The notes under the pieces were generated by a model. That model worked only from the letters and a program-made list of their open reading frames with translations, was not told where the DNA came from and made no database searches. A stretch of DNA of 64,000 nucleotides from Micromussa lordhowensis. Lineage: Eukaryota; Cnidaria; Anthozoa; Scleractinia; Lobophylliidae. Location: NCBI GenBank assembly GCA_964020085.1, contig OZ026602.1:30766477-30830476 (forward strand). Reading direction: 5' to 3'. The position numbers and the translations under genes were made by a program. Of the stretch, positions 10,848-21,320 are shown piece after piece; position 1 is the first letter of the stretch; the number at the start of each line of letters is the position of its first letter.

Positions 10848-11516
10848 ATGGCCTTGTGTGGATTGTGTAGGAAGGGTCTGCAGGAGCAGTTTGTAGCTAA
10901 GAGTAACGGGGCAGAGTATGTGTGTTGTTCTAACCGGGCTTGCGGTTATTTCTGTTCCTTAGACAAGTTGTCGACTTACAAGAGGGTGGTGCAGTTAGAC
11001 GTGGCCAGTACTTTTGGCACGACTAGAAGCAAGTATACTCCAGCGGAGGACAAGGCTCTTTTTAACTTCGTCGCCAGGTACCAAGGCCACTACCCCGCCA
11101 CAGGAAACAAGCTGTCGATCGTTGCGGAAGCTTAGAAAGTAACCACTCATTCCTGGCAATCCATGAAAGCCAGGTATGAGTTACTTTCTGGGGCCTCCGC
11201 AAAGAAGGGAAAAAAGAAGCCCTCGGTGCCAAAGAAAGCAAAGCCGGACAACCAAAGACTGCTGCCATTCACACCCACCACATCCACCCACTCCACCTCC
11301 ATGTCCACCTCCACGTCCACATCCACCCGCCCCACATTCACATCCACTCGCCCCACAAGCACCGACAGCTCAACACAGAGAGACGGTACGGGGATGGTGA
11401 GCATCGGGGTCGGCATCCACCTGTTCTTTCCTGTGGCGCAGTACAGGCCAGTGGATGTCGGCACCCAGACATTACCGCAACCATCCCACAGACGGTCCCA
11501 CTCATGTTCATTTTAG
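10848..11516 (+). pseudogene. Zinc-finger plus Rap1-type Myb protein with one in-frame stop
   Basis: One frame runs from ATG 10848 to a stop at 11514-11516, interrupted only by TAG at 11133-11135. Residues 1-35 have a GRF-like Cys pattern (CGLC, about 20 residues, CCSNRACGYFC). Residues about 65-115 (YTPAEDKALFNFVARYQGHY, then THSWQSMKARYELL) match the Myb domain of Rap1/TERF2IP-like proteins, where HSWQSMKxRY is characteristic. The C-terminal part is basic (KKGKKKPSVPKKAK) and then Ser/Thr/Pro repeat-rich (TSTSTSTRP). The stop sits inside the Myb domain. I see no BRCT or RCT domain. It could be a transposon-carried protein rather than a telomere protein. Confidence 0.6.
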
Positions 11517-12373
11517 AGACATACACACATACACTCTTCCACTCATCCTCTCGCTGTACATAAATTCCTGTAAATAGTCGTTCATCATTAGTGTATTTAA
11601 AAAAAATTGTCAAAAAAAAGAACAAGAAAAAAACACCAAAAAAAGTCCATGCCACGTTATGGCTTCCATTCAACAAGGTTGAATGTTTGTAAATACCACT
11701 GTAAAATAGAATCTAAATTCTTACTTATTTATTGTAAATTTTTACTGTACAAAAAATTGTATATATTTTAACCTTGGTAAAAACAACCATGTCTTACCTC
11801 ATTGTTGGTTGAGACTTGGACTCGGCGCTTTATGGTTTCCGTCTGGGATCAAACACGAGTTGGGGTAACCAATCCCTGAGGAGTGCCCCACGGAAACATA
11901 GTGCCATTTCTTGGGGTGCAAGAGGGTGTTGAAGCGCAACTTGCGAACGTGAAGTTTGCTAGGCTTTCCAGGCAATTTGTAAGCCCTGGTCTGTCTAATC
12001 GCCTCTCACACCCTTAGCCAGCTCTACCTCCCCGCAGTGCACCCTGGATAGCGTGGCCTTGCGGCTAAGGTTAACAGACGGAGCTCTAACATATTTCTCC
12101 TACTTTGGTTTCCCAGTCCCCCCTTGCCGTATCAAACGGCAAGAGTACTACCCAGAGACTGAGCGTGTTTGTGGGGCACGCCCTGGGGGTTGGCTACCCC
12201 AGCTTGTGTTGGATCCCTGACAAACTGCTCAGTCCCTGGAGGGTATCATCCGGTTACCAGCCGGACTGATGTCACCGGCAACTATTTACAATATGTACAA
12301 ACGTGTATTTACAATCAACATATATACAATTCTATGTAAAATATGTTCAGCTTGCCTGAACTATATTTGTATA
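11517..12373. repeat. Imperfect long inverted repeat, no gene
   Basis: About 11850-11905 and 12160-12222 are complementary with interruptions (GGGGTAACCAATCCCTG against CAGGG..TTGG.TACCCC, with GTGCCCCAC against GTGGGGCAC). The arms are about 60 bp and the loop about 250 bp. I see no coding region. It resembles a foldback or MITE-type element. Confidence 0.5.
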
Positions 12374-12500
12374 CGGTACCGCTCAAAAGTAAGTTGACAC
12401 TCGAAACTCGAACCTCGAGACTCGATCCTCGAGCCTCGATGTTCGAAACGTTTGAGGATCAAGTCTCGAGTCTCGAGGATCGAGAAACAAGGCTTTCTCG
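12374..12500. mobile_element. TA-flanked Tc1/mariner-type terminus with CTCGA palindromes
   Basis: After TA at 12372-12373 the sequence CGGTACCGCTCAAAAGTAAG begins. It is close to the terminus at 62072 (CAGTACCGCTCAGAAATAAG) and to the reverse terminus at 37516-37526. It is followed by about 12 alternating CTCGA / TCGAG motifs (12397-12500). The other end is not recognisable. It may belong with the transposase fragment at 13.6-14.1 kb. Confidence 0.45.
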
Positions 12501-13081
12501 AATATGCAAAAACTCGAAAGGGTTTCGAGGAAATGATTTATTTCTCGAAGGGAAAATAATACAGCGTTTCGCGTCGATCGTTATCGCGTGAAAACATTTG
12601 ACCATACGATAGCGGACTGAACGTGATTTTTTTTTCTGAGAAAACTTGTGTTCAAAACTAAATGTAGACCTGCAGTCGACGATGGAAACTTACCGGTAAA
12701 TGCGGATAACCCTTTACGTTCAGAACCGTTTGCAAAATTGCTGAAATAAAAGCTATTTTAATAAGTAAAGATACTTCTAGTACTGTAGCCGACAGCAGCA
12801 AGCGCAGCGCCATGGAGTCTAGCCACTATTGAAATGCAAGGTGTTTACTTTGCCTATAGATTGTGAACTTTTGATGTGTAACACGGAACTTTTTTGTCCA
12901 TTTTTATCTCGAGCTTTGTTTCTCCTTAAAGGCCGAAACAAAGCCCACCAAAATGTTTTGTTCAGAACACAAATGGGTGCGTGATTGAGTATAAGCTTGA
13001 AAACAACTTTATGCAAATTTTATCTGACTTGAAATTTGAACCGCGCGTGTTTTGAGAAGATAAGGTGATTTTTCAGTTCTA

Positions 13082-13305
13082 ATGAAATCCAAAAATAATA
13101 CCAGGACTCTTCATAATAAAGAAGCCCTCGGTGCCAAAGAAAGCAAAGCCGGACAACCAAAGACCGCTGCCATTCACACCCACCACATCCACCCACTCCA
13201 CCTCCATGTCCACCTCCACGTCCACATCCACTCGCCCCACAACCACCGACAGCTCAACATGAAATCCAAAAATAATACCAGGGCTCGTCATAATAAAAGT
13301 AGTTA
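13082..13305. repeat. Copied piece of the Myb gene between 37-bp direct repeats
   Basis: The sequence starting ATGAAATCCAAAAATAATAC and ending TCATAATAAA occurs at 13082-13119 and again at about 13259-13297, with two differences. Between them lie about 140 bp nearly identical to 11209-11372, the basic and Ser/Thr-rich part of the Myb ORF. One internal repeat unit (about 21 bp) is missing and there are a few substitutions. The frame is not preserved as a gene. Confidence 0.85.
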
Positions 13306-13563
13306 AAGCATTCTCTAAAAATACCTATAGGCTACCGACTGTCCGGCTGTCGAAAACTCGCAGTTTTGAAGCTTAAACGCATTGAAACACGAACACAAAA
13401 ACAACAGGATATCCTTTTAAAACGTTAAACAGGCTTTATTTCCTATTACAAATTAAGATTTACAATCACAAACTTAAAGTTACCCCAACCCTTACAAGTT
13501 ATATGACTACTATACTTGGAATTAAATAACCTACATTTAAGATTTAATATTTTTTCTTTGGAA

Positions 13564-14084
13564 ATGGAGCAAAACAATGAGATGACCTCTCCCTTACTGG
13601 CAAGGAAAATTTACGAAGAGTTCCAGAAGATCAAGCGTCTGCGAAAGAAACTTGGCTGGTTTATGACTAGTACTGTCAGTGAATTCGAGAAGCAAACCAA
13701 TTGTTAAACGGTTGGAATTCAGCGACCGATGGGTTGCTGCCATTCGTCCGACAAACTTTCCCAGACGGTTTTCGGTTTCAACAAGACAACGACCCCAAAC
13801 ACACCAGCAATCGAGCCAAATCCTTCATGGAAGAAAACAACATCAACTGGCGGATTACGCCTGCCAAATCTCCAGACCTGAACCCAATCGAACTTGTTTG
13901 GCACGGGCTAAAGCATTTCATATGGAACACTGTGAAGCCCCGCACCAAGGACGAACTTGTGAACAGAATCGTACGGTTCTGGCAGGAAAGACTAGACGCG
14001 GGAAAATGTTCCAGATACATCGGACATTTGCAGAGTGTTCTGCCGATAGTTGTCGCCCGCCAAGGAAAAGATTCCGGCAAATAG
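13564..14084 (+). pseudogene. Tc1-like DD34E transposase, internally deleted
   Basis: The first piece (13564-13707) has a Tc1-type second helix-turn-helix and linker (LLARKIYEEFQKIKRLRKK). After a frame change at about 13701 the catalytic C-terminus follows. The second Asp is in FQQDNDPKHTSNRAK, and the final Glu is in SPDLNPIELVW, 35 positions later, giving the DD34E spacing. The segment holding the first catalytic Asp is missing. Family knowledge places such enzymes in TA-targeting transposition. This copy is dead. Confidence 0.85.
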
Positions 14085-14698
14085 TTGCCAAATCCCTAAA
14101 AACGGCTCTCACCAGTTATAATAAAAGTCAATGGCCAACATGAATTAATAAATAAAACTTCTGTGCATTGTGCAAAGTTAGCAATAAAACAACATAAAAA
14201 CAAATGGAGCAAACTGAAAATGTATGTTCAAGTTCAACAAGCCGTAAACATGTGGCGCCAAAAGTCTAGCCGTCTCGACTTTTCGAAGAATTAATTTCTC
14301 AATATAGATCTGCAAACCGTGCTGTTTCGAACGTAGAAAGGCCAGAAATTGAAGATTACAGCTCACAAACTTTAAAAATAAATATGACCAAATACGTGCA
14401 GGCATAAAATATATTAAACACCAGAATACATGTACTTCCGTGATCGGTTACAGTTAGCATAACCGATCACAACTAAACTCCCGCGCGCCCTTATCTGTGT
14501 GTACAATCGAATTGGTCGCATGCAACTTGTGTGAACGCAATGATCCAGGGCAAGAAGCATCTCCTTCATCCCATCTACAGGCAGACTTTAACCAGAGTTT
14601 TATTCTCCTTCATCCTGTGGATAGGCGGACTTTAACGGGAGACACTTGATTGCTGAACGCAACGCAAGTCAGGACATTCAGTTCCAGAGAAGCCCATT
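14085..14698. other. Non-coding, hairpin and short repeats
   Basis: There is a perfect 11-bp stem at 14440-14450 / 14460-14470 (GTGATCGGTTA) around a 9-base loop. Two related segments of about 40 bp follow (CTCCTTCATCC ... GGACTTTAAC, at about 14570 and 14610). I see no gene. Confidence 0.5.
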
Positions 14699-15028
14699 TT
14701 ACTGTGACATCTTGCAGAACTCATTTTTGACCTTGTTTTTGATTCGATCAAATGTGTTATTCCTGAAGATGTCCCTGAGGACCTGGCTTTTTGCAAACAT
14801 CGGCCTTATCTCCTCCCGAGTAGGCACTTTCTTCCAGAAAGTTAAGGCCTCCTGGATGGCTTCTGTTTCTTCGGTGGACCACTCCACCCTTCCAGATGCG
14901 ATGCTTGATGGTGGTCGCTCTGGAATACTGGCAACAAATGTGGCCGTCCTCTCGCAAGGACTTTCTTCTGGTAGTTCATATGCGTCCACTGTTCTGGTTT
15001 CAAATAGGTAGCGGACGCGGTCAAGCAC
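14699..15028 (-). CDS. SANT/Myb-like DNA-binding fragment
   Basis: The 109-residue ORF has a Myb/SANT-like core at residues 48-105: RVEWSTEETEAIQEALTFW, a helix at REEIRPMFA, and a third helix with DRIKNKVKNEF. I recall similar C-terminal SANT-like modules in many cnidarian transposon-associated proteins. The start is uncertain because a 5' exon may be missing. No catalytic partner is visible next to it, so it is probably an exon or relic of a mobile element gene. Confidence 0.5.
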   Translation of the reverse strand: MLDRVRYLFETRTVDAYELPEESPCERTATFVASIPERPPSSIASGRVEWSTEETEAIQEALTFWKKVPTREEIRPMFAKSQVLRDIFRNNTFDRIKNKVKNEFCKMSQ

Positions 15029-15583
15029 TCACTTTACGTGTGGTTGAGAATTCACAAGACTACGCAAGACAATATTAGCGCTCACATAATAGAGCAGCCA
15101 AACAAATAAAAATCTCTTGTCTCCCTCAAGAAGAATCGCAAAACTGTTCATGACCTTGATGAACATCATTTTCCACAAGCAATTAAAGACATCTATATTA
15201 GAAACTAACCTCATTTATCCTGTCCCTGATTTCTAGCAGAGCAGGAAGGCTGTATACAGCTATTGCTCAAAATCTATTGATATTTCCATGTGCATTCATT
15301 CACCCCAAATATAAAAGACGCAATTGACTGCGCCATGCTCCCTCCATCCACCCCGGATATAAAAACGCAATTGACTGCGCATGTCTCCAATCTTACACCT
15401 GACCAATTTTGGCTTTATCTCGCTACAGTGTACTGTAAACAATAGGCTGCTGCCTTGCCAGGGCACACCAGCAATCATATTAAATTACATTAAAGATTAT
15501 TCCACCTACAAGGATTACACCTGCAAGGATCTGTTCCTTATACAAATATTATTGTCACATTTTGTACTGCTACTGAATTGAAA
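15029..15583. other. Non-coding, short direct repeat
   Basis: There is no gene. A unit of about 38 bp (CACCCC..ATATAAAA..ACGCAATTGACTGCGC) is repeated at about 15301 and 15348. GCGCAGTCAATTGCGT is nearly self-complementary. Confidence 0.4.
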
Positions 15584-17945
15584 TTACTTGGTGTTCATCA
15601 GGTCTTTAAGCAAGTCATGTCTGCCTTTGACTTGTAACAGTTTACCAACAATCTGTGCAGAACGTTTTGTGGCAATGTCCAAGTTCATTTGGATAACCTG
15701 ACTTGAACCAGCAACAAAATTGTACAATGTTACGATACTTTGGGACTTCTCATGTAAGTTTGAGATTTCTAGAAGTTCATACACAATCAGTAACAGTAAC
15801 GTTTCAAAATCTTTCCAGGGACCAACAGAGATATCAAATCCTTGGGAAGTCAGGTAATTAGACCCACCTTTCCTTTTGCATGGGTCAGGATTTGATCTTT
15901 TTCTCTTCTTCGGCAGAGTAGGTGAACAGGCTGAAGTGACATGTTTCCTGATTGTTAGATTGTGAGGATTGCCGCAATCTAAACAGTGACATGCACTGCT
16001 GCAGCTCACACCCAGTTTTAAGCATGGACATTTCGATTTCCTTTTCCCAGGACAAGTCCCTACACGATGCTCTGTTGCTTTCACTTTTTTTACTTCCCTT
16101 TCCACAGTGACAGCGATGAAGTGAAGGTGGTGATGCTACTTTTGCCGCACTATTCAATGGGTTACCGCAGTTGTAACACTGGCAAAGTCTTGTGCACATT
16201 CTACCAGAAGAAAGACAGGAGCATTGTTGAGATCTGCTGTAGGTGCAGGAGTGGACATTCATCTGTTTATTCTTATTCTGTTTCCCACACTGGCAATACT
16301 TTTTACCCTCACCACCTGAATCATCTAAGGCAATCTCTGTAGGGATCATAACAATGCTCAGTTAGTAATTAAATAAATCTTATTATCATCAGAAGAAAAT
16401 TTAAGGATTTTATCATGGAAATCTTTAATTGACATTCTAGGAGCAGTTTACTTTAGTTCTTTTTGCTCCTTCTGAAAAGCTGAGAAGTTACATAGTTTGA
16501 GCTTAAGGTTTAAAAATATTATCAAGTAAAAGAAAACATGAAACCAGTCTGTTATCTTTAAATGTTGTGTGATTATGTGTACAGTACATGTATATTATTT
16601 TTCTCAACCATGTACACCTGTAGTCACTACCTCTCTAGCAGCAGTAAAATTTTAAATAAAAGATTTGGTCTTTATTTGATGCACACCAGCTAATAGGTGG
16701 CAAAAACAACTGCAGTCAAAACAAAATGAAAGCTGTTAGTCCCTTGCTGGGCAGGAGACTATCAAGTAAACAGTGATTTGCAAAGCAATAAATAGTGAAT
16801 GTTTTCTCTCACAACAAGAAGACGTATTAGTGTTGAAAATGTTCTAACCTGTTGTGGCGTCATAATGTCCAGGCGGTGAATGGTTGAATGCCACATAAAG
16901 TGGGTGAACTGAAGACATCTTAGGTGGCACAAAGGACTGGTGAGGGGCTTGGGGATAACAAGTAAGAACAATTATCGGTATTTCCAAAATGTTGCTGCAT
17001 ACTTTAACTGCAATATCACCAGCATCACTATTAAACCATCCCTGTTCTGGAAATTGCCTTCTAATTTCATCATAGGCACATGCAGGCAATGGAAATCTAC
17101 GGTGTCCCAAGAAACCATAAACTAAAAAGATCAGTAATAAAGAAATCATGGTTGAAATTATTTACACCAAGAATTAAAATCATTGGATGGAAAACTACAA
17201 GTAGGGGCCACCCCACCCCACCCCCACTCCCCCGGTTAACATTAGCAGCTGCATTACAATAAACATGTAGCCGAGCATCAAACAAGTCCAGTAATGTTTG
17301 CAAACCTGTCCTCATTTCCCTTTTGCTTGTATTGTTGTACGTTTATCCTTTGTCTTATTCTTGGAGGCCGTCAATCGCAAACTCCATTTCTCAAGACAGA
17401 CTGGTCGAAACCCTGGATGCTCTGTGATGCATTTCAATGCTTCATCCTCATTTAAATCCTGTTGCACCATGTCACTCCCCAATGACTCGCAGCACCCTTC
17501 CAACTCTTGACAACAGTAGCATTCGCTAATGTTTTGAAGAAGATTTATGCTACATTTTCCACACTTATACCTACAAAATACATACATAAATTGCTTTCAT
17601 GCAGTTTGAGTAAATACGAGAACGACAGCAATTTGAGAAGATGCGATAAGCTAAGCTTATCATGAAAACAAACTAAGCCTACCATGTATCGACCCCTACG
17701 CGGGCCGTCAACCTGTCTTTTAGTGCTTTTTCCAGCTCTTTGTCGTCTTTCATTTCCTTTTCGTACTCTGCTGTCCATGCGGGATCAGCTAGTGGATCAT
17801 TGGCGTATGGAACAATGTCTTCATTACTCGAGTTTGACATGTTTTGACGAGTTGAACATATCGTTTCATCTTGAAAGACACTCTCCTCCGAAGAACTCTT
17901 GGATGAGTTTTTGCTTTCTTCGATATCATCTTCATTCTGTGACAT
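15584..17945 (-). CDS. P2X7-C-like / OTU-like / CXC protein, spliced, one frameshift
   Basis: Exons on the minus strand are 17683-17945, 17341-17570, 16849-17121 and 15584-16336. The intron phases (2, 1, 1) agree and splice sites are canonical. Exon 1 is acidic and Ser-rich (MSQNEDDIEESKN). Exon 2 has the Cys-rich cytosolic 'ballast' signature of P2X7 (WYKCGKCSINL, CYCCQELEGCCE, ITEHPGFRPVC). Exon 3 completes it (FLGHRRFPLPACAYDEIRR), then reads like the end of an OTU protease domain (PLYVAFNHSPPGHYDATTG) but lacks the catalytic Cys half. Exon 4 has two Tesmin/TSO1-like CXC modules (CSCLSSGRMCTRLCQC and CPCLKLGVSCSSACHC). A frameshift near 16065 separates them. No channel domain is present. 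It is probably a decaying member of an expanded cnidarian family. Confidence 0.7.
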
Positions 17946-18521
17946 CTTTCTCTTTCATTCACTACTGTTAACAGATTAGTTTTGAGAGGATCCGAGGGAA
18001 ACATACAATGTCAAGCGACTCACAAGAGCATATACACGAGACTGGGAATCGTGACAAGAAGTCGCACGCCGTTCTCCTTTCTACGTCACAGCTCTACTCG
18101 CCCCAGGTCCCCTAAACGCGGACTTAAGCCAAATATTTCTCGACTTTAACCGCACATAAAAATTTGAGAAATCATTGAAATAAAAAGAATTTTGCGCCAA
18201 TTTTCTTGATGAAGCATAAACGTTTATTGGAGCTGCAAATATATTTGGGGGTTAGGTGCACTTTAAAACAAGATAATAATTTTCCTTACAATTTCTTAGT
18301 AACATTGCCATAACTTCGTGACAATAACAGTATTAACAAAAATTTTAAGCTCATGAGACAACTTTTTAAAGACATGTTTCGGCATGACTCATGCCATCAT
18401 CAGTTTAATGTGTTGTTCTGTTTTCCACTCTTTTACATACGCTTACAGTTTGAGTACGTTAACAATTTGAAATTTAAAATACAATAACAGTTACAATTCT
18501 GCGCGTGCAAGTGCACAAGCG
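17946..18521. other. Promoter side of the CXC gene and Penelope 3' end
   Basis: Bases 17946-18110 lie upstream of the minus-strand gene. At 18367-18403 the motif ACATGTTTCGGCATGACTCA followed by TGCCATCATCAG occurs, a sequence I recognise from the 3' ends of Penelope-like elements. It belongs with the adjacent GIY-YIG fragment on the minus strand. Confidence 0.5.
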
Positions 18522-18815
18522 TTATTTGCAGAACTGCGTCACAAGAAGCAAAAACCATTGTTGTGTTGTAACTCCCGCATTTAGTTCTGGCTTTAAGCGG
18601 CTGATGTAGATCGCTTCTTTGAGCTTAAGAAAATGTCTAGTTTTAGCTGAATCTACAATCTTAAAGCAATCAACCGAACATTTGCGTTTACAACTAGGTG
18701 AACCGTTCAAATGCTTGTAGAAATGAGAATATTTGTCACTCGAGAGATGCTCTTTTACCCTAGTTGCAAAGTGGCGTGACGTCTCGCCAATGTAACATGA
18801 GTTCCAGATGAAAAA
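18522..18815 (-). pseudogene. Penelope-like element: GIY-YIG endonuclease fragment
   Basis: The minus-strand frame reads SCYIGETSRHFATRVKEHL, then SDKYSHFYKHLNGSPSCK, then KTRHFLKLKEAIYISRLKPE. This is the GIY-YIG endonuclease that follows the RT in Penelope-like elements (CYIGETSR is the YIG strand, EAIYI carries the catalytic Glu). It begins abruptly at about 18815 and lies in opposite orientation to the RT just downstream, so it is the 3' tail of a second, inverted copy. Confidence 0.75.
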
Positions 18816-18829
18816 TATTATCTTGACGC

Positions 18830-20205
18830 ATCAGAAGAAGCTGACAAAATTTAACGAAAAACACTGCCTTGCCATTTCACACACCAGGAAACAGTTACGA
18901 ATCTTTCCTCGTACAGACTATCTGATAACGAGCTGGATATCCTAAAGAATGGGTTAGGGTTCTCAATCAAACCGTTGCAACTTAATGAAGCAGAGATTTT
19001 GGCCACATTTGAAATGATTCGCCAAGAGATGAACAAAAAATCTCAGAAATTGGGAACATTCAAAGATTTTGAAAAGTAAAGTTGCCAATCTCGCCCACAG
19101 ATACATCTCAGCACATTATCCAACAATGCAGGATATAAGAAAACACCGCATTCTGCGAAACTTGAAGAACAATAACGGTATCTTTTAAAAATAGAAGAAC
19201 CGTAGCCAGGAAAAAACGTCATCAATATTATAAAAAACGCTCACTGACTATGTACAATTAAAAAACGTCAAGCTTTCGGCTGTCAGGCTACAGCCTTCAA
19301 TGGATGAAAACTATCATCGTCTTAAGGCCTGGCAATGGAAATGGGGTAGTTATCATGGACTGTAATGAATACATTGATTGTTGTCTAACCATAATTAATG
19401 ATAGAGTGAAATTTAAATGTTTACATAAGGATCCAACACGCGAAGGGAAGCTCCAACGTTTTTTAAGAAAACTAAGGTCAGAAGGCCAATTAGATGAAAC
19501 TACCTATAGGAATATTTATCCTATGGGTTCGCAACCGGCCAGGTTCTATGGACTTCCCAAGTTGCATAAGAAACGTGCAGCCGGGGCCCCTCCCCCTCTT
19601 AGACCAATTGTCTCCTCCATTGGTGCCTACAACTATAACCTGTCTAGTATCTGGCTTCCATTTTGGGTCCTTGTGTTCCTGACAAACATACCACGCAAGA
19701 CTCGTTCTCGTTTGTGAATGAATTCACTAATATTCAATCTCAGAACAAGTTTTTGATCTCGTTTGACGTTGAAAGTCTTTTCACTAATATCCTGCTTAAT
19801 GAGACAATCGACCTCGCCGTGGAGACCTTTTTTAAGCCCCTGAGTTTCCTATTAGCAAGGCTAATCTTAGGGAATTGTTTACTTTTGCAACTTCACAAAC
19901 CCATTTTCCGTGTTTAATGGTTTATTCTATGATCAATGTGATGGAGTTGCGATGGGTTCTCCTTTAGCGCCTATTCTCACAAATTTATTTATGGGGCATC
20001 ATGAAGAACAATGGATAAGTAATTACAAAGATTCTCAGCTGCTCTTTTATCGCAGATATGTTGATGACACTTTCTGTCTATTTCACAACGAGCAGGACGC
20101 AATGAAGTTTTTAAATTATCTTAACTCTATCTTATCTTAATCCTAACATCCTTACTTTTGAAACTCAACTTAACGGGAAACTCCCTTTCTTGAATGGAAT
20201 GAAGA
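18830..20205 (+). pseudogene. Penelope-like reverse transcriptase, frameshifted
   Basis: The frame starts with LSDNELDILKNGLGFSIK (about 18910), a typical Penelope N-terminus. It continues at 19304 with RPGNGNGVVIMDCNEYIDC and ARFYGLPKLHKK, at about 19690 with FLISFDVESLFTNI, and at 19910-20140 with DGVAMGSPLAPILTN and the catalytic RRYVDDTFCLF. At least three frameshifts separate these parts. It ends at about 20205 (LTFETQLNGKLPFL), where hAT-like sequence begins. No GIY-YIG lies on this strand. Confidence 0.85.
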
Positions 20206-20625
20206 GCTTCTTCTTGTCAATTCCGCTTCAATGGAAGACTTATGTTGCTGTGAGTTGCCGTGCTCTATAATGGCGGTGCGTTTGAACCTGACAGAAGGAT
20301 CAGTGTTGAATTTTTTTGATTTGTTTTGCAAATTTACTGCATTGTGCTTTTTGCAAAGCATGCAAAACATGCCAGCACCTTCTTCATAGAGGAGCCAGAA
20401 GTAGCCTGTCTTCTGACAGAAGGCAACATTTGGGTCAAAGACCCACTGATGTTGGAAACGATCTTTGCTTCCACCAGTTTTTAGGCGATTCATTTCTTGT
20501 TTACTGAGATTAAGACAGCTTTTCTTTGTACAAGTGTAGTGACTGTGAACAAGCGAGATATCTTTGAATGCTGCCTCTATAAAAACCTCACAGTCCTTTG
20601 GAGCAATTGGTGGAACGGGAGACAT
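20170..20625 (-). pseudogene. hAT-type TTF/BED-like zinc finger exon
   Basis: The 151-residue ORF resembles the N-terminal zinc finger of hAT-derived proteins of the ZMYM6/C17orf113 kind: HQWVFDPNVAFCQKTGYFWL, then GMFCMLCKKHNAVN, then FKRTAIIEHGNSQQHKSSI, giving a C-C-H-H zinc site. It breaks off near 20206 against the Penelope relic. No hAT catalytic domain follows here. A hAT C-terminal fragment lies at 35.9-36.5 kb. Confidence 0.6.
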
Positions 20626-21320
20626 GTTCGCGGACAGAAGACTGATTTGACTGGAGTTAACACACTCGACTATTTCAACTGCAGCAGGTTCACTAGTCAG
20701 GCATGTGGGCTTATTTGCAAGTGATGTTGTTGAATCACTTTGACTTTGACTTGAAGTAGTACCTTTGTCAAAAAAATTGAAATGTTATACTTTCTTAATA
20801 AACGGTAAATGGTATCTGTGATAGCTTAGCAGTCCAATTAAATTGTGTTGTTATGTTTTTGTTATTTTCCCCAGCTGAGGATCAAAAAAAGTTTACAAGT
20901 TCATCTTATCTTTATTAATCTATGAGCTTGTATTTTTTTTTGTCTAGCATATACGTGACTAAAAACGTATTTTAGTAACACTCCAAATCGTTGAAATTGG
21001 ACGTTTGTGGTCCGGGCAAACACGTCAGAATGTACAGTAAATATGGGAAAAGTCGGGAGTTTGATGCTTGATAATTTGAGGAAGGTTGACATTCTGCAAT
21101 TTCTATGAAATACAAAGGGGAGATGCATAGCAAAAGATGTTGATGATCAAATCTGAAGGGTACAGCTTAGACGAGAAGCGAGAAATCCTACTTTTTGTTT
21201 TTTATACAAATGCTTCTAAATTTTCCATGAACTGCGGATCGGTTTCACAGATAAATATATAAAAAGTAAAACTTAATTTGCCGCCTTTTCAGTGAGACCA
21301 AACTTGTCAAATTTAATTCT
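20626..21320. other. Non-coding
   Basis: AT-rich sequence between the hAT exon and a LINE. I see no gene or strong repeat. Confidence 0.4.

Noticed and set aside
11147..11464. Minus-strand ORF rich in Val/Asp over the Myb gene
   Set aside because: It mirrors the Ser/Thr/Pro repeat of the plus-strand gene and has no family resemblance.
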